A stretch of 64,000 nucleotides of DNA, taken from contig JALHNO010000002.1 in the NCBI GenBank assembly GCA_022843465.1, positions 310,001 to 374,000 of the forward strand. Direction: 5' to 3'. This stretch comes from Pseudomonadota bacterium (GTDB lineage Bacteria; Pseudomonadota; Gammaproteobacteria; Xanthomonadales; Ahniellaceae). The notes beneath the pieces were generated by a model. That model was not told the origin of the DNA. It was given only the letters and a program-made list of their open reading frames with translations, and did not search any database. Positions 1 to 8,569 of the stretch are shown here, piece after piece. Every line of letters starts with the position of its first letter. Positions within the stretch are counted from its first letter, which is position 1. The position numbers were made by a program, and so were the translations under genes.

Positions 1-1
1 C

Positions 2-700
2 GAGGCCGGGCATGCCGATTTCGGCGTGGTCCCGGTCGAGAATTCCACCGAAGGTGCGGTCCAGCCGACAATGGACATGTTCCTGACATCGCCGCTGAAG
101 ATCTGCGGTGAGGTGGAGCTGCCGATTCATCACTTCCTGCTTGCGAAGCACGACAACTTGCAGGCAGTCGAGCGGGTGTTCTCGCATCCGCAATCACTGG
201 GCCAGTGCCGGCAGTGGCTACGGCAGAATCTGCCGAACGCCGAGCGCATCCCGGTGTCGAGCAATGCCGAAGCGGCACGTCGTGCCCGCGGCGCGGATGA
301 TGTTGCCGCGATTGCCGGTGAGAGTGCAGCCCGTGTCTACGATCTCAAGGTCCTTGCTGGACCGATCGAAGACCGCCCGGACAATACCTCGCGCTTCGTG
401 GTGCTCGGACGCGACATTTTCTCACCGTCCGGCCGCGACAAGACTTCGTTGCTGCTGTCGGGCAAGGATCAGCCCGGTCTGCTGTTCCATCTGCTCGAGC
501 CGCTGGCGCGCAACAGCGTCAGCATGACGCGGATCGAGTCCCGGCCTACCCGTCAGGGCAAATGGCAGTACGCCTTTTTTATTGATATCGAAGGCCATAT
601 CGAAGATCCGGCGGTGAAGCAGGCGCTCAGTGAGCTCGGGCCGGTCAGCGACCTGATCAAGGTGCTTGGTTCCTATCCGGTCGCGGTGCTCGCCCCATGA
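2..700 (+). CDS. pheA: Prephenate dehydratase / chorismate mutase (P-protein), C-terminal part, truncated by window edge
   Basis: The open frame is entered from the left edge, so the start is missing; 232 residues remain. The first visible residues belong to the prephenate dehydratase domain (VPVENSTEGAV substrate-site segment). The end is an ACT domain beginning at about SGKDQPGLLFHLLEPL, with the ESRP motif that binds phenylalanine for feedback inhibition. The enzyme turns chorismate/prephenate into phenylpyruvate in phenylalanine synthesis. The stop overlaps the next start by ATGA, so it is coupled to the downstream aminotransferase. The chorismate mutase domain, if fused as in most proteobacteria, lies outside the window. 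Confidence 0.95.
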   Translation, partial: EAGHADFGVVPVENSTEGAVQPTMDMFLTSPLKICGEVELPIHHFLLAKHDNLQAVERVFSHPQSLGQCRQWLRQNLPNAERIPVSSNAEAARRARGADDVAAIAGESAARVYDLKVLAGPIEDRPDNTSRFVVLGRDIFSPSGRDKTSLLLSGKDQPGLLFHLLEPLARNSVSMTRIESRPTRQGKWQYAFFIDIEGHIEDPAVKQALSELGPVSDLIKVLGSYPVAVLAP

Positions 701-1806
701 GCGGGTTTCTGGGCCGCGCCACGCCTGCATTGCAGGCGCTCAAGGCCTACGACCCGGGCCATGATCTGCCGGCGCTGCGCAAGCGACGCAGCGCGGGTGA
801 TCTGGTCGAGCTGGGCTCCAACGAGAACGCCTGGGGACCGAGCCCGAAGGCATTGGCCGCGCTGCGCGAGGCGGCGGTGGAAGAGGTATTCCGTTATCCC
901 GATCCGCAGACGGCGTCGCTGCGCAGCAGCCTGGCCGAGCGCCATGGCGTCACTGCCGACGAAATTGCCATCGGCAATGGCTCGCATGAGTTGCTGATGC
1001 AGTTCGCGCAGATATTCTGTGGACCCGGCGATGAACTGGTGCATTCGCGCTTCGGGTTTGCGGTCTATCCGATTTCGGCCCGCGCGGTCGGCGCGACGCC
1101 GGTTGCCGCGCCGGCATTCCAGGCCGATGCCGAAATGCCGCTGGGGCATGACCTCGGCGCGCTGTTTGACGCGATCACACCGCGTTGCCGTCTGCTCTGC
1201 ATGGCCAATCCGAACAACCCGACCGGGACCTGGTTCACGCTGGCGCAATTGAGCGCATTCATGGAGCGGGTTCCGCGTGATCTTCCGGTGGTGATCGACG
1301 AAGCCTATATCGAATATGCCGACGCGCCCGGCTTGGGTTCGGCGGTGAGCCTGCGCAACCGCTTCCCCAATCTCGTCGTCACCCGGACCTTTTCCAAGGC
1401 CTTCGGGTTGGCCGGGTTGCGGATCGGCTATGCGATTGCCCACGTCGAAATCATCGAGCTGCTCAATCGCCTGCGCGAGTCGTTCTGCGTGAACGGGCTG
1501 GCCCTGCTGGCCGCGCAGACGGCACTGCGCGACGGCGCCCATCTCGCCCGGGTGGTCGCAGCGACCCGGCGCGAACGCGAACGTGTCGCCCTGCAACTCA
1601 GCGGTCGCGGTTACAAGGTGATGCCATCGCAGGGCAACTTCCTGCTGATCGATTTCGAATGCGAGGCGGCGCCGATCGAGGCGCAATTGCTGGCACGCGG
1701 CGTCGTGGTTCGGCCGATGATGGCCTATGGCCTGCCCAATTGTCTGCGGGTGACGGTCGCCACGGCGCCCGAAAACGACCGCTTCCTGCAGGCCCTGCGG
1801 GCATGA
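697..1806 (+). CDS. hisC2: Histidinol-phosphate / aromatic aminotransferase, HisC family (second copy)
   Basis: 369-residue fold-type I PLP aminotransferase. Visible motifs are NPNNPTG (171-177), DEAY (201-204) and the Schiff-base lysine K234 in SKAFGLAGLRIG. It belongs to the HisC family but sits between pheA and aroA, not in the his operon, which has its own hisC at 27920. In pseudomonads a hisC2 in this place is generally taken to aminate phenylpyruvate or related keto acids. I therefore infer an aromatic or broad role, with histidinol phosphate also possible. The start overlaps the pheA stop (ATGA), and its stop overlaps the aroA start the same way. Confidence 0.9.
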   Translation: MSGFLGRATPALQALKAYDPGHDLPALRKRRSAGDLVELGSNENAWGPSPKALAALREAAVEEVFRYPDPQTASLRSSLAERHGVTADEIAIGNGSHELLMQFAQIFCGPGDELVHSRFGFAVYPISARAVGATPVAAPAFQADAEMPLGHDLGALFDAITPRCRLLCMANPNNPTGTWFTLAQLSAFMERVPRDLPVVIDEAYIEYADAPGLGSAVSLRNRFPNLVVTRTFSKAFGLAGLRIGYAIAHVEIIELLNRLRESFCVNGLALLAAQTALRDGAHLARVVAATRRERERVALQLSGRGYKVMPSQGNFLLIDFECEAAPIEAQLLARGVVVRPMMAYGLPNCLRVTVATAPENDRFLQALRA

Positions 1807-3140
1807 GTGCCGGCGCCGGAAATGCCTGGATTGTCCGCGCCGGCGGGCCGTTGCGCGGTTGCCTGCGCGTGCCCGGCGACAAGTCTGTTTCGCACCGCGC
1901 GGTCATGCTGGCCAGCATCGCCGAGGGAACCAGCAGGGTGCATGGCTTCCTTGAAGGCGCCGACACGCTGGCGACCGCCGCCGCGTTCCGTGCGATGGGC
2001 GTACGCATCGAAGCCCCGGCGCCCAGCGAACGGATCATCCATGGCGTCGGCCTGCACGGCCTGAGCGCGGCATCGCAGGCATTGGATTGCGGCAATGCCG
2101 GAACTGCGATGCGGTTGCTGTCGGGCCTGCTCGCGGCTCAGCGATTTGACAGCGTGCTGACCGGCGATGATTCACTGCGCAAACGGCCAATGCGGCGGGT
2201 GATCGAGCCGCTGACCCAGATGGGTGCGCGGATTGACGGCGAGCCAGGTGGCCTGCCGCCGCTGCGCATCCAGGGGGGTGCTGTGTTGACCGGCATCGAC
2301 TATGCGTTGCCGGTGGCCAGCGCCCAGGTCAAGTCGGCGCTGCTGCTGGCCGGGCTCTATGCCCGTGGTGATACGACCGTCACCGAACCCCATCCCACCC
2401 GCGACTACACCGAATCGATGTTGGCTGCCTTCGGGGTGCCAGTGCAGCGCCACGGCAACTCGGCCAGGGTGCGCGGTGGCATGCCCCTGAGCGCGACCCG
2501 GATCGATGTACCGGCGGATTTTTCGTCAGCGGGTTTCTTCCTGGTTGCCGCCAGCCTGGTGCCAGGCTCCGACCTGCTGCTGGAGGCGGTCGGGATCAAC
2601 CCGCGCCGCACTGGCCTGCTCGATACCCTCATCGATATGGGGGGCGATATCACACTGGAAAATCGTCGTGTCCTGGGCGGCGAACCGGTGGCCGACATCC
2701 GGGTGCGTGCCGCCCGACTGCACGGCATCTCGGTACCGGTGGAGCGCGTACCCGACATGATCGATGAATTTCCTGCGCTTTTTGTGGCGGCAGCCTGTGC
2801 CGAGGGTGAAACCCGCGTCACTGGCGCGGCCGAGCTCAGGGTAAAGGAAAGCGACCGGATTGGCGTCATGGCAGCCGGGCTGCGGGCACTCGGTGCCGAT
2901 CTGGAAGAAACGGCCGACGGCGCCATCCTGCGTGGCCGCAAGCAACTTGTTGGGGGCCGGGTCGACTCGGGCACCGATCATCGTTGCGCCATGAGCCTGG
3001 CCGTTGCGGCGTTGTGTTGTTCCGAATCAGTTCGCATCGATGCCGTGGACAATGTTGCGACATCCTTTCCGGACTTCGAGAAAATTGCTATAAGTGCTGG
3101 AATAGAAATAGAAATGATTCCATGCACAGCGACCAAATAA
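1803..3140 (+). CDS. aroA: 3-phosphoshikimate 1-carboxyvinyltransferase (EPSP synthase)
   Basis: 445 residues; joins shikimate-3-phosphate and PEP in the sixth step of the shikimate pathway. The PGDKSVSHR phosphate-binding segment lies at 24-32, NAGTAMR at 98-104, SLRKRPM follows, and the C-terminal half repeats the fold ([22 protein letters not shown]). The residue equivalent to the glyphosate-determining position is glycine (G100), the sensitive form. The frame stays open upstream to 1659, but ATG 1803 overlapping the hisC2 stop gives the normal N terminus. Its 3' end overlaps the cmk start by 19 bases. Confidence 0.95.
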   Translation: MSAGAGNAWIVRAGGPLRGCLRVPGDKSVSHRAVMLASIAEGTSRVHGFLEGADTLATAAAFRAMGVRIEAPAPSERIIHGVGLHGLSAASQALDCGNAGTAMRLLSGLLAAQRFDSVLTGDDSLRKRPMRRVIEPLTQMGARIDGEPGGLPPLRIQGGAVLTGIDYALPVASAQVKSALLLAGLYARGDTTVTEPHPTRDYTESMLAAFGVPVQRHGNSARVRGGMPLSATRIDVPADFSSAGFFLVAASLVPGSDLLLEAVGINPRRTGLLDTLIDMGGDITLENRRVLGGEPVADIRVRAARLHGISVPVERVPDMIDEFPALFVAAACAEGETRVTGAAELRVKESDRIGVMAAGLRALGADLEETADGAILRGRKQLVGGRVDSGTDHRCAMSLAVAALCCSESVRIDAVDNVATSFPDFEKIAISAGIEIEMIPCTATK

Positions 3141-3808
3141 GCATCCCGGTACTGACCATTGACGGACCTTCCGGTTCCGGCAAGGGGACCATCTCGCGTG
3201 CCGTTTCCGAGCGCCTCGGCTGGCATTTTCTGGACAGCGGGGCGCTTTACCGGGCGGTCGGGCTGGCCGCGAGTTGGGCCGATATCGCCTTCGATGACGT
3301 CGAATCGCTGGCGCGTTGCGCTATCGAAACCGACGTCCGCTTCGTCGATCGTCCGGGCGACGATCCCCTGGTGCTGATCAATGGCCGTGACGCCAGCAGC
3401 GAATTGCGCACCGAGACCTGCGGCGCCGCCGCGTCGGCAATCGCTGCGATTCCGGAGGTACGGACCGCCCTGGTCGACAAGCAGCGCTCGTTCCGGCAGC
3501 CGCCTGGTCTGGTGGCCGATGGTCGCGATATGGGCACCGTGATCTTTCCCGATGCCGAGTTCAAGGTGTTTTTGACCGCCAGCGCCGAGATTCGCGCGGA
3601 AAGACGTTATAAGCAGTTGAAGCAAAAGGGTTTCGAAGTTACACTCTCAGCCCTTTTGCGCGAGATTGTCGCGCGGGACGCCCGAGATGCCGGGCGCGCG
3701 GTGGCACCATTGCGGGCTGCGACGGATGCAGTTCACATTGACGCCACCGGGCTTGGTATCGGTGAGGTGGTCGAACGCGTGCTCGAGTTGATCAGGCACG
3801 GCCGTTAG
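3122..3808 (+). CDS. cmk: Cytidylate kinase
   Basis: 228 residues. Phosphorylates CMP and dCMP with ATP. The P-loop GPSGSGKGT is at 15-23, followed by the NMP-binding region and a LID segment ([29 protein letters not shown]). The ATG at 3122 places the first strand correctly; earlier in-frame starts would add about 46 residues that overlap aroA and match nothing in the family. The order aroA-cmk-rpsA is the usual one in proteobacteria. Confidence 0.95.
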   Translation: MHSDQISIPVLTIDGPSGSGKGTISRAVSERLGWHFLDSGALYRAVGLAASWADIAFDDVESLARCAIETDVRFVDRPGDDPLVLINGRDASSELRTETCGAAASAIAAIPEVRTALVDKQRSFRQPPGLVADGRDMGTVIFPDAEFKVFLTASAEIRAERRYKQLKQKGFEVTLSALLREIVARDARDAGRAVAPLRAATDAVHIDATGLGIGEVVERVLELIRHGR

Positions 3809-3935
3809 CCATCACGCAATCGCGCGTGGTCCCGGGTCACACCGGGGAATGCAACGGCAGGCAACTGCCATCAACCAACCGCCGTCGTGAGTCACCGGCC
3901 TGAGGCCAACTCCTTCGGTTTTTTCTGGAATCCTT
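3809..3935 (+). promoter_or_regulatory. rpsA leader region without a clear Shine-Dalgarno
   Basis: The 127 bases between cmk and rpsA contain GC-rich self-complementary stretches (for example CCCGGGTCACACCGGGG) and end in a T-rich run just before the ATG. The bases before the start (CTGGAATCCTT) form at best a weak ribosome-binding site. In E. coli the rpsA leader is structured, lacks a good Shine-Dalgarno and is the target of S1 autoregulation; the same is inferred here. I cannot define the promoter. Confidence 0.45.
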
Positions 3936-5603
3936 ATGACTGAGAGTTTTGCCGAACTGTTTGAGATGAGCCAGACGATTGCCCGCCTGAAACCAGGCAG
4001 CATCGTTACCGGCATCGTGGTCGATATCCGCTCCGACGTCGTCGTGGTGCATGCAGGCCTGAAGTCCGAAGGCATTGTGCCGATCGAACAGTTCAAGAAC
4101 GAGCAGGGCGAGCTCGATGTAAAGATCGGCGACGAGGTGAAGGTCGCCCTCGATTCGCTCGAGAATGGCTTTGGTGAAACCGTACTGTCGCGCGAGAAGG
4201 CCAAGCGCTCGATGGTGTGGGACGAGCTGGAAACCGCGCTGGAAGGCAACGCAACCGTGGTCGGCCGCATCAGCGGCAAGGTCAAGGGCGGCTTTACCGT
4301 GGACATCCGCGACGTTCGTGCGTTCCTGCCGGGTTCCCTGGTGGATGTGCGTCCGGTGCGCGATACCAGCTACCTGGAAGGCAAGGAACTTGAGTTCAAG
4401 CTGATCAAGCTCGATCGCAAGCGCAACAATGTGGTCGTGTCGCGCCGCGCCGTGGTCGAGAGCGAATTCTCGGTCGAGCGCGAGCAGCTGATGGAGCGCC
4501 TGCAGGAGAACGCGGTCGTGAAGGGTGTGGTCAAGAACCTCACCGATTACGGCGCATTCGTCGACCTCGGCGGCATCGATGGTCTGCTGCACATCACCGA
4601 CATGGCCTGGAAGCGCGTGCGGCATCCGTCCGAAGTGGTGGAAGTGGGTCAGGAACTCGACGTCCGCGTGCTCAAGTTCGATCGCGAGCGCAACCGTGTT
4701 TCGCTGGGACTCAAGCAGCTCGGTGAAGATCCCTGGGTCAATATCGCCCGTCGCTACTCGGCCAACAGCCGTTTCTTCGGCAAGGTCTCCAATGTCACCG
4801 ACTACGGCTGCTTCGTCGAGCTGGAGCCGGGCGTCGAAGGCCTGGTGCACGTTTCCGAGATGGACTGGACCAACAAGAACGTCAACCCGGGCAAGCTGGT
4901 TCTGGTCGGTGACGAAGTTGAGGTCATGGTGCTCGATGTCGATGAGGAGCGTCGTCGCATCTCGCTCGGCATGAAGCAGTGCATCAACAATCCGTGGGAA
5001 CAGTTCGCGGGCAACTTCAAGAAGGGTGACAAGGTCGCTGGCACCATCAAGTCGATCACCGACTTCGGTATCTTCATCGGTCTGGAAGGCGGCATCGATG
5101 GCCTGATCCACCTGTCGGATATCAGTTGGCAGGCAACTGGCGAAGAGCTGGTGCGCAACTTCAAGAAGGGTGAGTCGGTGGATGCCGTCGTGCTGGCCGT
5201 CGATCCCGAGCGCGAGCGTATCTCGCTGGGTATCAAGCAGCTGGAGCAGGATCCGTTCGGCACCTTCATGGCCAACAACCCGCGTGGCAGCGTCATCAAG
5301 GGTGTGGTCAAGGAAGTCGATCCGCGCGGCGCCACCATCACGATCGGCGAGGGCATCGAGGGTTACCTGCGTGCTTCCGACATCGCGAAGGAGCGCGTCG
5401 AGGACGCCACCACGCGTCTCAAGGTCGGCGATGAGGTCGAGGCCAAGTTCACTGGCATGGACCGCAAGGGCCGCACGCTGCAGCTGTCGATTCGTGCGAA
5501 GGACGAACAGGAGCTGGCTGACACCCTCGCCGAGTACCAGGGCGGCGGTGGCGCGACCACCAAGCTCGGTGCCTTGCTGAAAGAACAGATGCGCAACAAG
5601 TAA
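3936..5603 (+). CDS. rpsA: 30S ribosomal protein S1
   Basis: 555 residues, the usual length of the six-S1-domain form. The OB-fold repeats run from about residue 20 to 520, with recurrent signatures such as [45 protein letters not shown] and [24 protein letters not shown]1 binds mRNA to the small subunit and is needed to start translation on structured or weak-SD messages. It is flanked by cmk and ihfB, the conserved order. A 13-bp stem hairpin follows the stop. Confidence 0.98.
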   Translation: MTESFAELFEMSQTIARLKPGSIVTGIVVDIRSDVVVVHAGLKSEGIVPIEQFKNEQGELDVKIGDEVKVALDSLENGFGETVLSREKAKRSMVWDELETALEGNATVVGRISGKVKGGFTVDIRDVRAFLPGSLVDVRPVRDTSYLEGKELEFKLIKLDRKRNNVVVSRRAVVESEFSVEREQLMERLQENAVVKGVVKNLTDYGAFVDLGGIDGLLHITDMAWKRVRHPSEVVEVGQELDVRVLKFDRERNRVSLGLKQLGEDPWVNIARRYSANSRFFGKVSNVTDYGCFVELEPGVEGLVHVSEMDWTNKNVNPGKLVLVGDEVEVMVLDVDEERRRISLGMKQCINNPWEQFAGNFKKGDKVAGTIKSITDFGIFIGLEGGIDGLIHLSDISWQATGEELVRNFKKGESVDAVVLAVDPERERISLGIKQLEQDPFGTFMANNPRGSVIKGVVKEVDPRGATITIGEGIEGYLRASDIAKERVEDATTRLKVGDEVEAKFTGMDRKGRTLQLSIRAKDEQELADTLAEYQGGGGATTKLGALLKEQMRNK

Positions 5604-5615
5604 GCCCGGCACCAA

Positions 5616-5645
5616 GAAGCGCTTCGGAAGGATCCGAAGCGCTTC
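5616..5645 (+). terminator. Strong hairpin after rpsA
   Basis: A 13-bp perfect stem (GAAGCGCTTCGGA / TCCGAAGCGCTTC) with a 4-base loop starts 12 bases after the rpsA stop. There is no T-run after it, so it may work as an mRNA 3'-end stabiliser or partial terminator separating abundant rpsA message from ihfB rather than as a full intrinsic terminator. Confidence 0.55.
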
Positions 5646-5694
5646 CCCGTTGGACACTCGTGGCCGCCCGGCCGCTGACCGGACCACCTAGCCA

Positions 5695-6006
5695 ATGACG
5701 ACCAAGTCCGAACTGATTGAAGCCATGTCCCGGCGCCAGAAGCATCTGGCACACCACGACGTGGAACTCGGGGTCAAGGAAATTCTCGAACACATCAGCC
5801 ATGCCCTGTCCAAGGGCGAGCGCATCGAGATCCGTGGTTTCGGAAGTTTTTCCCTGCATTTTCGTCCGCCCCGCCTGGGTCGCAATCCCAAGACCGGCGA
5901 GTCGGTTGCCCTGCCAGGCAAGTACGTTCCGTATTTCAAACCCGGCAAGGAACTGCGCGACCGCGTCAATGGCGTCGAAGCCACGACCGAATCCGCCGAA
6001 GACTGA
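5695..6006 (+). CDS. ihfB: Integration host factor subunit beta
   Basis: 103 residues of the HU/IHF family. The signature [22 protein letters not shown] forms the DNA-intercalating beta-arm region. Position directly after rpsA identifies it as the beta subunit. With IhfA it bends DNA sharply and acts in transcription, replication and recombination. No strong Shine-Dalgarno is seen before the ATG. Confidence 0.96.
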   Translation: MTTKSELIEAMSRRQKHLAHHDVELGVKEILEHISHALSKGERIEIRGFGSFSLHFRPPRLGRNPKTGESVALPGKYVPYFKPGKELRDRVNGVEATTESAED

Positions 6007-6014
6007 GGCCCATC

Positions 6015-6284
6015 ATGCCACGCTGGATGCTGCTGCCCCTGGCCCTTCTGCTGGCGATGCTCGCCCTGGTCTTCTTCATGGCCAACAAGCAGGTGGCCGA
6101 GGTTGATTTTTACTTCACCACGTTCTCGCTGCCCATTGGCCTGCTATTGCCGCTGGCCTTGTTCATCGGCTGCCTGATTGGCGGCATGGTGCTGATCGCC
6201 GCTGTGATCGTGCCCCTGCGCCTGCGCCTGCGCGCGCAGACGCGTGAACTGGAGTCCTTCCGGCAGCAACGCGAGACACCATGA
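6015..6284 (+). CDS. lapA: Lipopolysaccharide assembly protein A domain protein
   Basis: 89 residues (DUF1049/LapA family). Two hydrophobic segments (about 5-22 and 40-66) and a basic, helical C terminus give a small inner-membrane protein. LapA pairs with LapB in tuning LPS synthesis. The gene overlaps lapB by ATGA, which supports the name more strongly than its short, low-complexity sequence. Confidence 0.85.
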   Translation: MPRWMLLPLALLLAMLALVFFMANKQVAEVDFYFTTFSLPIGLLLPLALFIGCLIGGMVLIAAVIVPLRLRLRAQTRELESFRQQRETP

Positions 6285-7456
6285 CCGGCGACGACATGCT
6301 GGTCTGGTGGGCCTTGCTCGGCGGCCTGCTGCTCGGTTATCTGATTGCCCGTCGCGGCAGCGAACGCGCCAAGGGCCTGCAGGTCGACAAGCTGCGCCGC
6401 AATTACTTCCGCGGTCTGAATTTTCTGCTCAATGAGCAGCCCGACAAGGCGATCGAGGTCTTCCTGCAGATTGCCGAGGTCGACAATCATACGGTCGAAA
6501 CCCATCTCGCCCTCGGCAGTCTGTTTCGCCGACGTGGTGAAGCAGACCGGGCCATCCGCCTGCACCAGAATCTGATCGCGCGCCCCAATCTGACGGCCGA
6601 CCAGAAGTCGGTGGCCCTGCTGGAACTCGGCGAGGATTACATGCGTGCCGGCTTGCTGGATCGTGCCGAGGTCCTGTTTACCGATCTGCTGACCATGGAC
6701 GCCTACGCGGCGCCCGCGTTGCGCCAGTTGATCTCGATTTGCCAGCAGGAGCGCGACTGGCACCGGGCGATCGAGCACGCGCGTCGTCTGGAAAAGATCA
6801 GCGGGGAGCCACAGGGTCGCCTGATTGCACATTTCCTTTCCGAGCTGGCCAGTGCCGCCTGTCAGAAGAATGATCCTGGCTCGGCGGAGCATCTGATCCA
6901 GGAAGCCATCCAGCACGATCGCAAGGCGGTGCGACCGCGTCTGCTGCAGGGTCAATTGGCGATGCAGCGCGAGGACTGGCGGACTGCCGCAGCTGCCTTC
7001 GAGACGGCGCTGGACAATGACGTCGATTTTGTTCCCAATGCGCTGCCACAGATCATTGCCTGCCTGGAGAAGCTGCATGAGCCGGCGCGCATCCGCAGTT
7101 ATCTCGAGACGCTGTCGGAGCGCTACCCAGGTGTCTCGCCGATGCTGGCCCTGGCCAAGCGCATCGAGGATGAGGACGGCGTACCGGCGGCCGCGCAGTT
7201 TCTGTCCAGGCGCCTGCAACAGCGGCCTTCGGTGCGCGGCCTGGCCGCCCTGGTCGAACTGCAGATCCTGGTCAGCAATGGCGAGTCACGTGATCAACTG
7301 CTGATTCTGCGCGAGCTGTTTCGCCAGTTGATCGAAGACCAGGCGGTGTATCGCTGCAATCACTGCGGTTTTGGCGCGCGTTCGCACTTCTGGCAGTGTC
7401 CAGGTTGCAAGAACTGGGGTTCGGTGAAGCCGGTTCATGGCGTGGCCGGCGACTGA
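6281..7456 (+). CDS. lapB: LPS assembly protein LapB (YciM), TPR plus rubredoxin-like metal-binding domain
   Basis: 391 residues. An N-terminal membrane anchor (about 5-20, MLVWWALLGGLLLGYLIA) is followed by tetratricopeptide repeats. It ends in a rubredoxin-type zinc/iron site with C359, C362, C373 and C376 (CNHC and CPGC). In E. coli LapB recruits FtsH to degrade LpxC and so sets LPS output. It overlaps lapA by ATGA and the next gene by TGATG, linking LPS control to surface-polysaccharide genes. Confidence 0.93.
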   Translation: MTGDDMLVWWALLGGLLLGYLIARRGSERAKGLQVDKLRRNYFRGLNFLLNEQPDKAIEVFLQIAEVDNHTVETHLALGSLFRRRGEADRAIRLHQNLIARPNLTADQKSVALLELGEDYMRAGLLDRAEVLFTDLLTMDAYAAPALRQLISICQQERDWHRAIEHARRLEKISGEPQGRLIAHFLSELASAACQKNDPGSAEHLIQEAIQHDRKAVRPRLLQGQLAMQREDWRTAAAAFETALDNDVDFVPNALPQIIACLEKLHEPARIRSYLETLSERYPGVSPMLALAKRIEDEDGVPAAAQFLSRRLQQRPSVRGLAALVELQILVSNGESRDQLLILRELFRQLIEDQAVYRCNHCGFGARSHFWQCPGCKNWGSVKPVHGVAGD

Positions 7457-8502
7457 TGCTGATCTGGCTGGTCGCCTCGGTCGCGGTGAGTCTGGCGGGG
7501 ACCGGGCTATTGATCCGCGTCCTGCGTGTCATCCGCATGCTCGATCATCCGGGTCAGCGGCGCCTGCACGCGGAGCCGGTCCTGCGCGGCGGCGGTCTGA
7601 CCATTCTGATCACAGTACCGTCTCTGGTGGCGCTTGGATCGGGGCTGGCGGACGCGAGCATGGCGATGGCGCTTGCGGGGCTGATGATAGCGGGCGGCAT
7701 CGGCTGGCTGGATGATCGCCGCAGCCTCGGCATTGGCACGCGCCTGCTTGCGCACGCCGCCGCCGGTCTGGCGATGTGGTGGGGGCTGACCTCCCTGCAG
7801 CCGCCTGCGGACTGGCCGATCAGTCCATTTGCCCTGGCCAGTGCTGCGCTGATACTCAGCGTGATTGCCTCGATCAACCTGCACAACTTCATTGACGGTG
7901 CCAACGGCATGCTGGCCTGGCAGACGGTATTCGTGCTGCTGGTTCTGCTCGCAACGGGTAGCAGCGCTGATACCGAATTGAACTGGGTGACCATCATCTG
8001 CCTGGGTGCGGTGCTTGGCTTCCTGCCGTGGAATTTTCCCCGCGCGAAAGTTTTTCTTGGTGATGTCGGAAGTGGTGCCCTCGGCTATCTGCTGGCGCTG
8101 CTGACCTGGTGGGCGATGCTGCGTGGCCAGCTGTCGCTGCCCGAGGCGCTGGTCCTGCATTCCCTGGTGCTGATCGATACGCTGTGTACCCTGTTTTCGC
8201 GCATGGCCGGCGGGCGGCGTTGGTGGCGCGCCCATCGTGAACATCTCTACCAGTGGCTGATCCGCAGCGGTCGTTCGCATGCCCGTGTGGTGCTGGCGCT
8301 GCAGCTATGGAACCTGTTGATCGTGCTGCCGGCGATGCTGCTGATCCGCTGGCTCGCGCCGCCGTTGACTGAACCAGTGGTTCCCGTCGATGGTCTTCAA
8401 CGGTTCCTTCCCTGGCTGATCGTGGCTGGGGTGGCGTTGCTGGGTACCAGCGCATGGCGATGGTCCAAGCGTGGGATTCTGCGTCGCCATCGGGCAAAAT
8501 AG
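7456..8502 (+). CDS. Glycosyltransferase family 4, undecaprenyl-phosphate sugar-1-phosphate transferase (WecA/WbpL-like)
   Basis: 348 residues with about 10 membrane helices. It has the polyprenyl-phosphate GlcNAc-1-P transferase motifs: an Asp pair (WLDDRRS), NFIDGANG, FLGDVGSG and a basic HREHLYQ loop. It starts O-antigen or a related glycan by transferring a HexNAc-1-phosphate to the lipid carrier. The exact sugar cannot be told from sequence. The ATG at 7456 overlaps the lapB stop. The downstream WbpM-like dehydratase suggests a substrate such as UDP-FucNAc or UDP-QuiNAc, as in Pseudomonas WbpL/WbpM (inference). Confidence 0.87.
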   Translation: MLIWLVASVAVSLAGTGLLIRVLRVIRMLDHPGQRRLHAEPVLRGGGLTILITVPSLVALGSGLADASMAMALAGLMIAGGIGWLDDRRSLGIGTRLLAHAAAGLAMWWGLTSLQPPADWPISPFALASAALILSVIASINLHNFIDGANGMLAWQTVFVLLVLLATGSSADTELNWVTIICLGAVLGFLPWNFPRAKVFLGDVGSGALGYLLALLTWWAMLRGQLSLPEALVLHSLVLIDTLCTLFSRMAGGRRWWRAHREHLYQWLIRSGRSHARVVLALQLWNLLIVLPAMLLIRWLAPPLTEPVVPVDGLQRFLPWLIVAGVALLGTSAWRWSKRGILRRHRAK

Positions 8503-8569
8503 CAGCGGTCTGTGCCGCACGGGCAACCGATCCAGATACTCGCCGGGCGTCGCCTTTCAAGGATTGCTG

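Noticed and set aside
3837-5687. 616-codon open frame antisense to rpsA
   Set aside because: It mirrors the rpsA reading frame in a GC-rich sequence, is His/Leu/Asp-rich without family features, and rpsA is certain.
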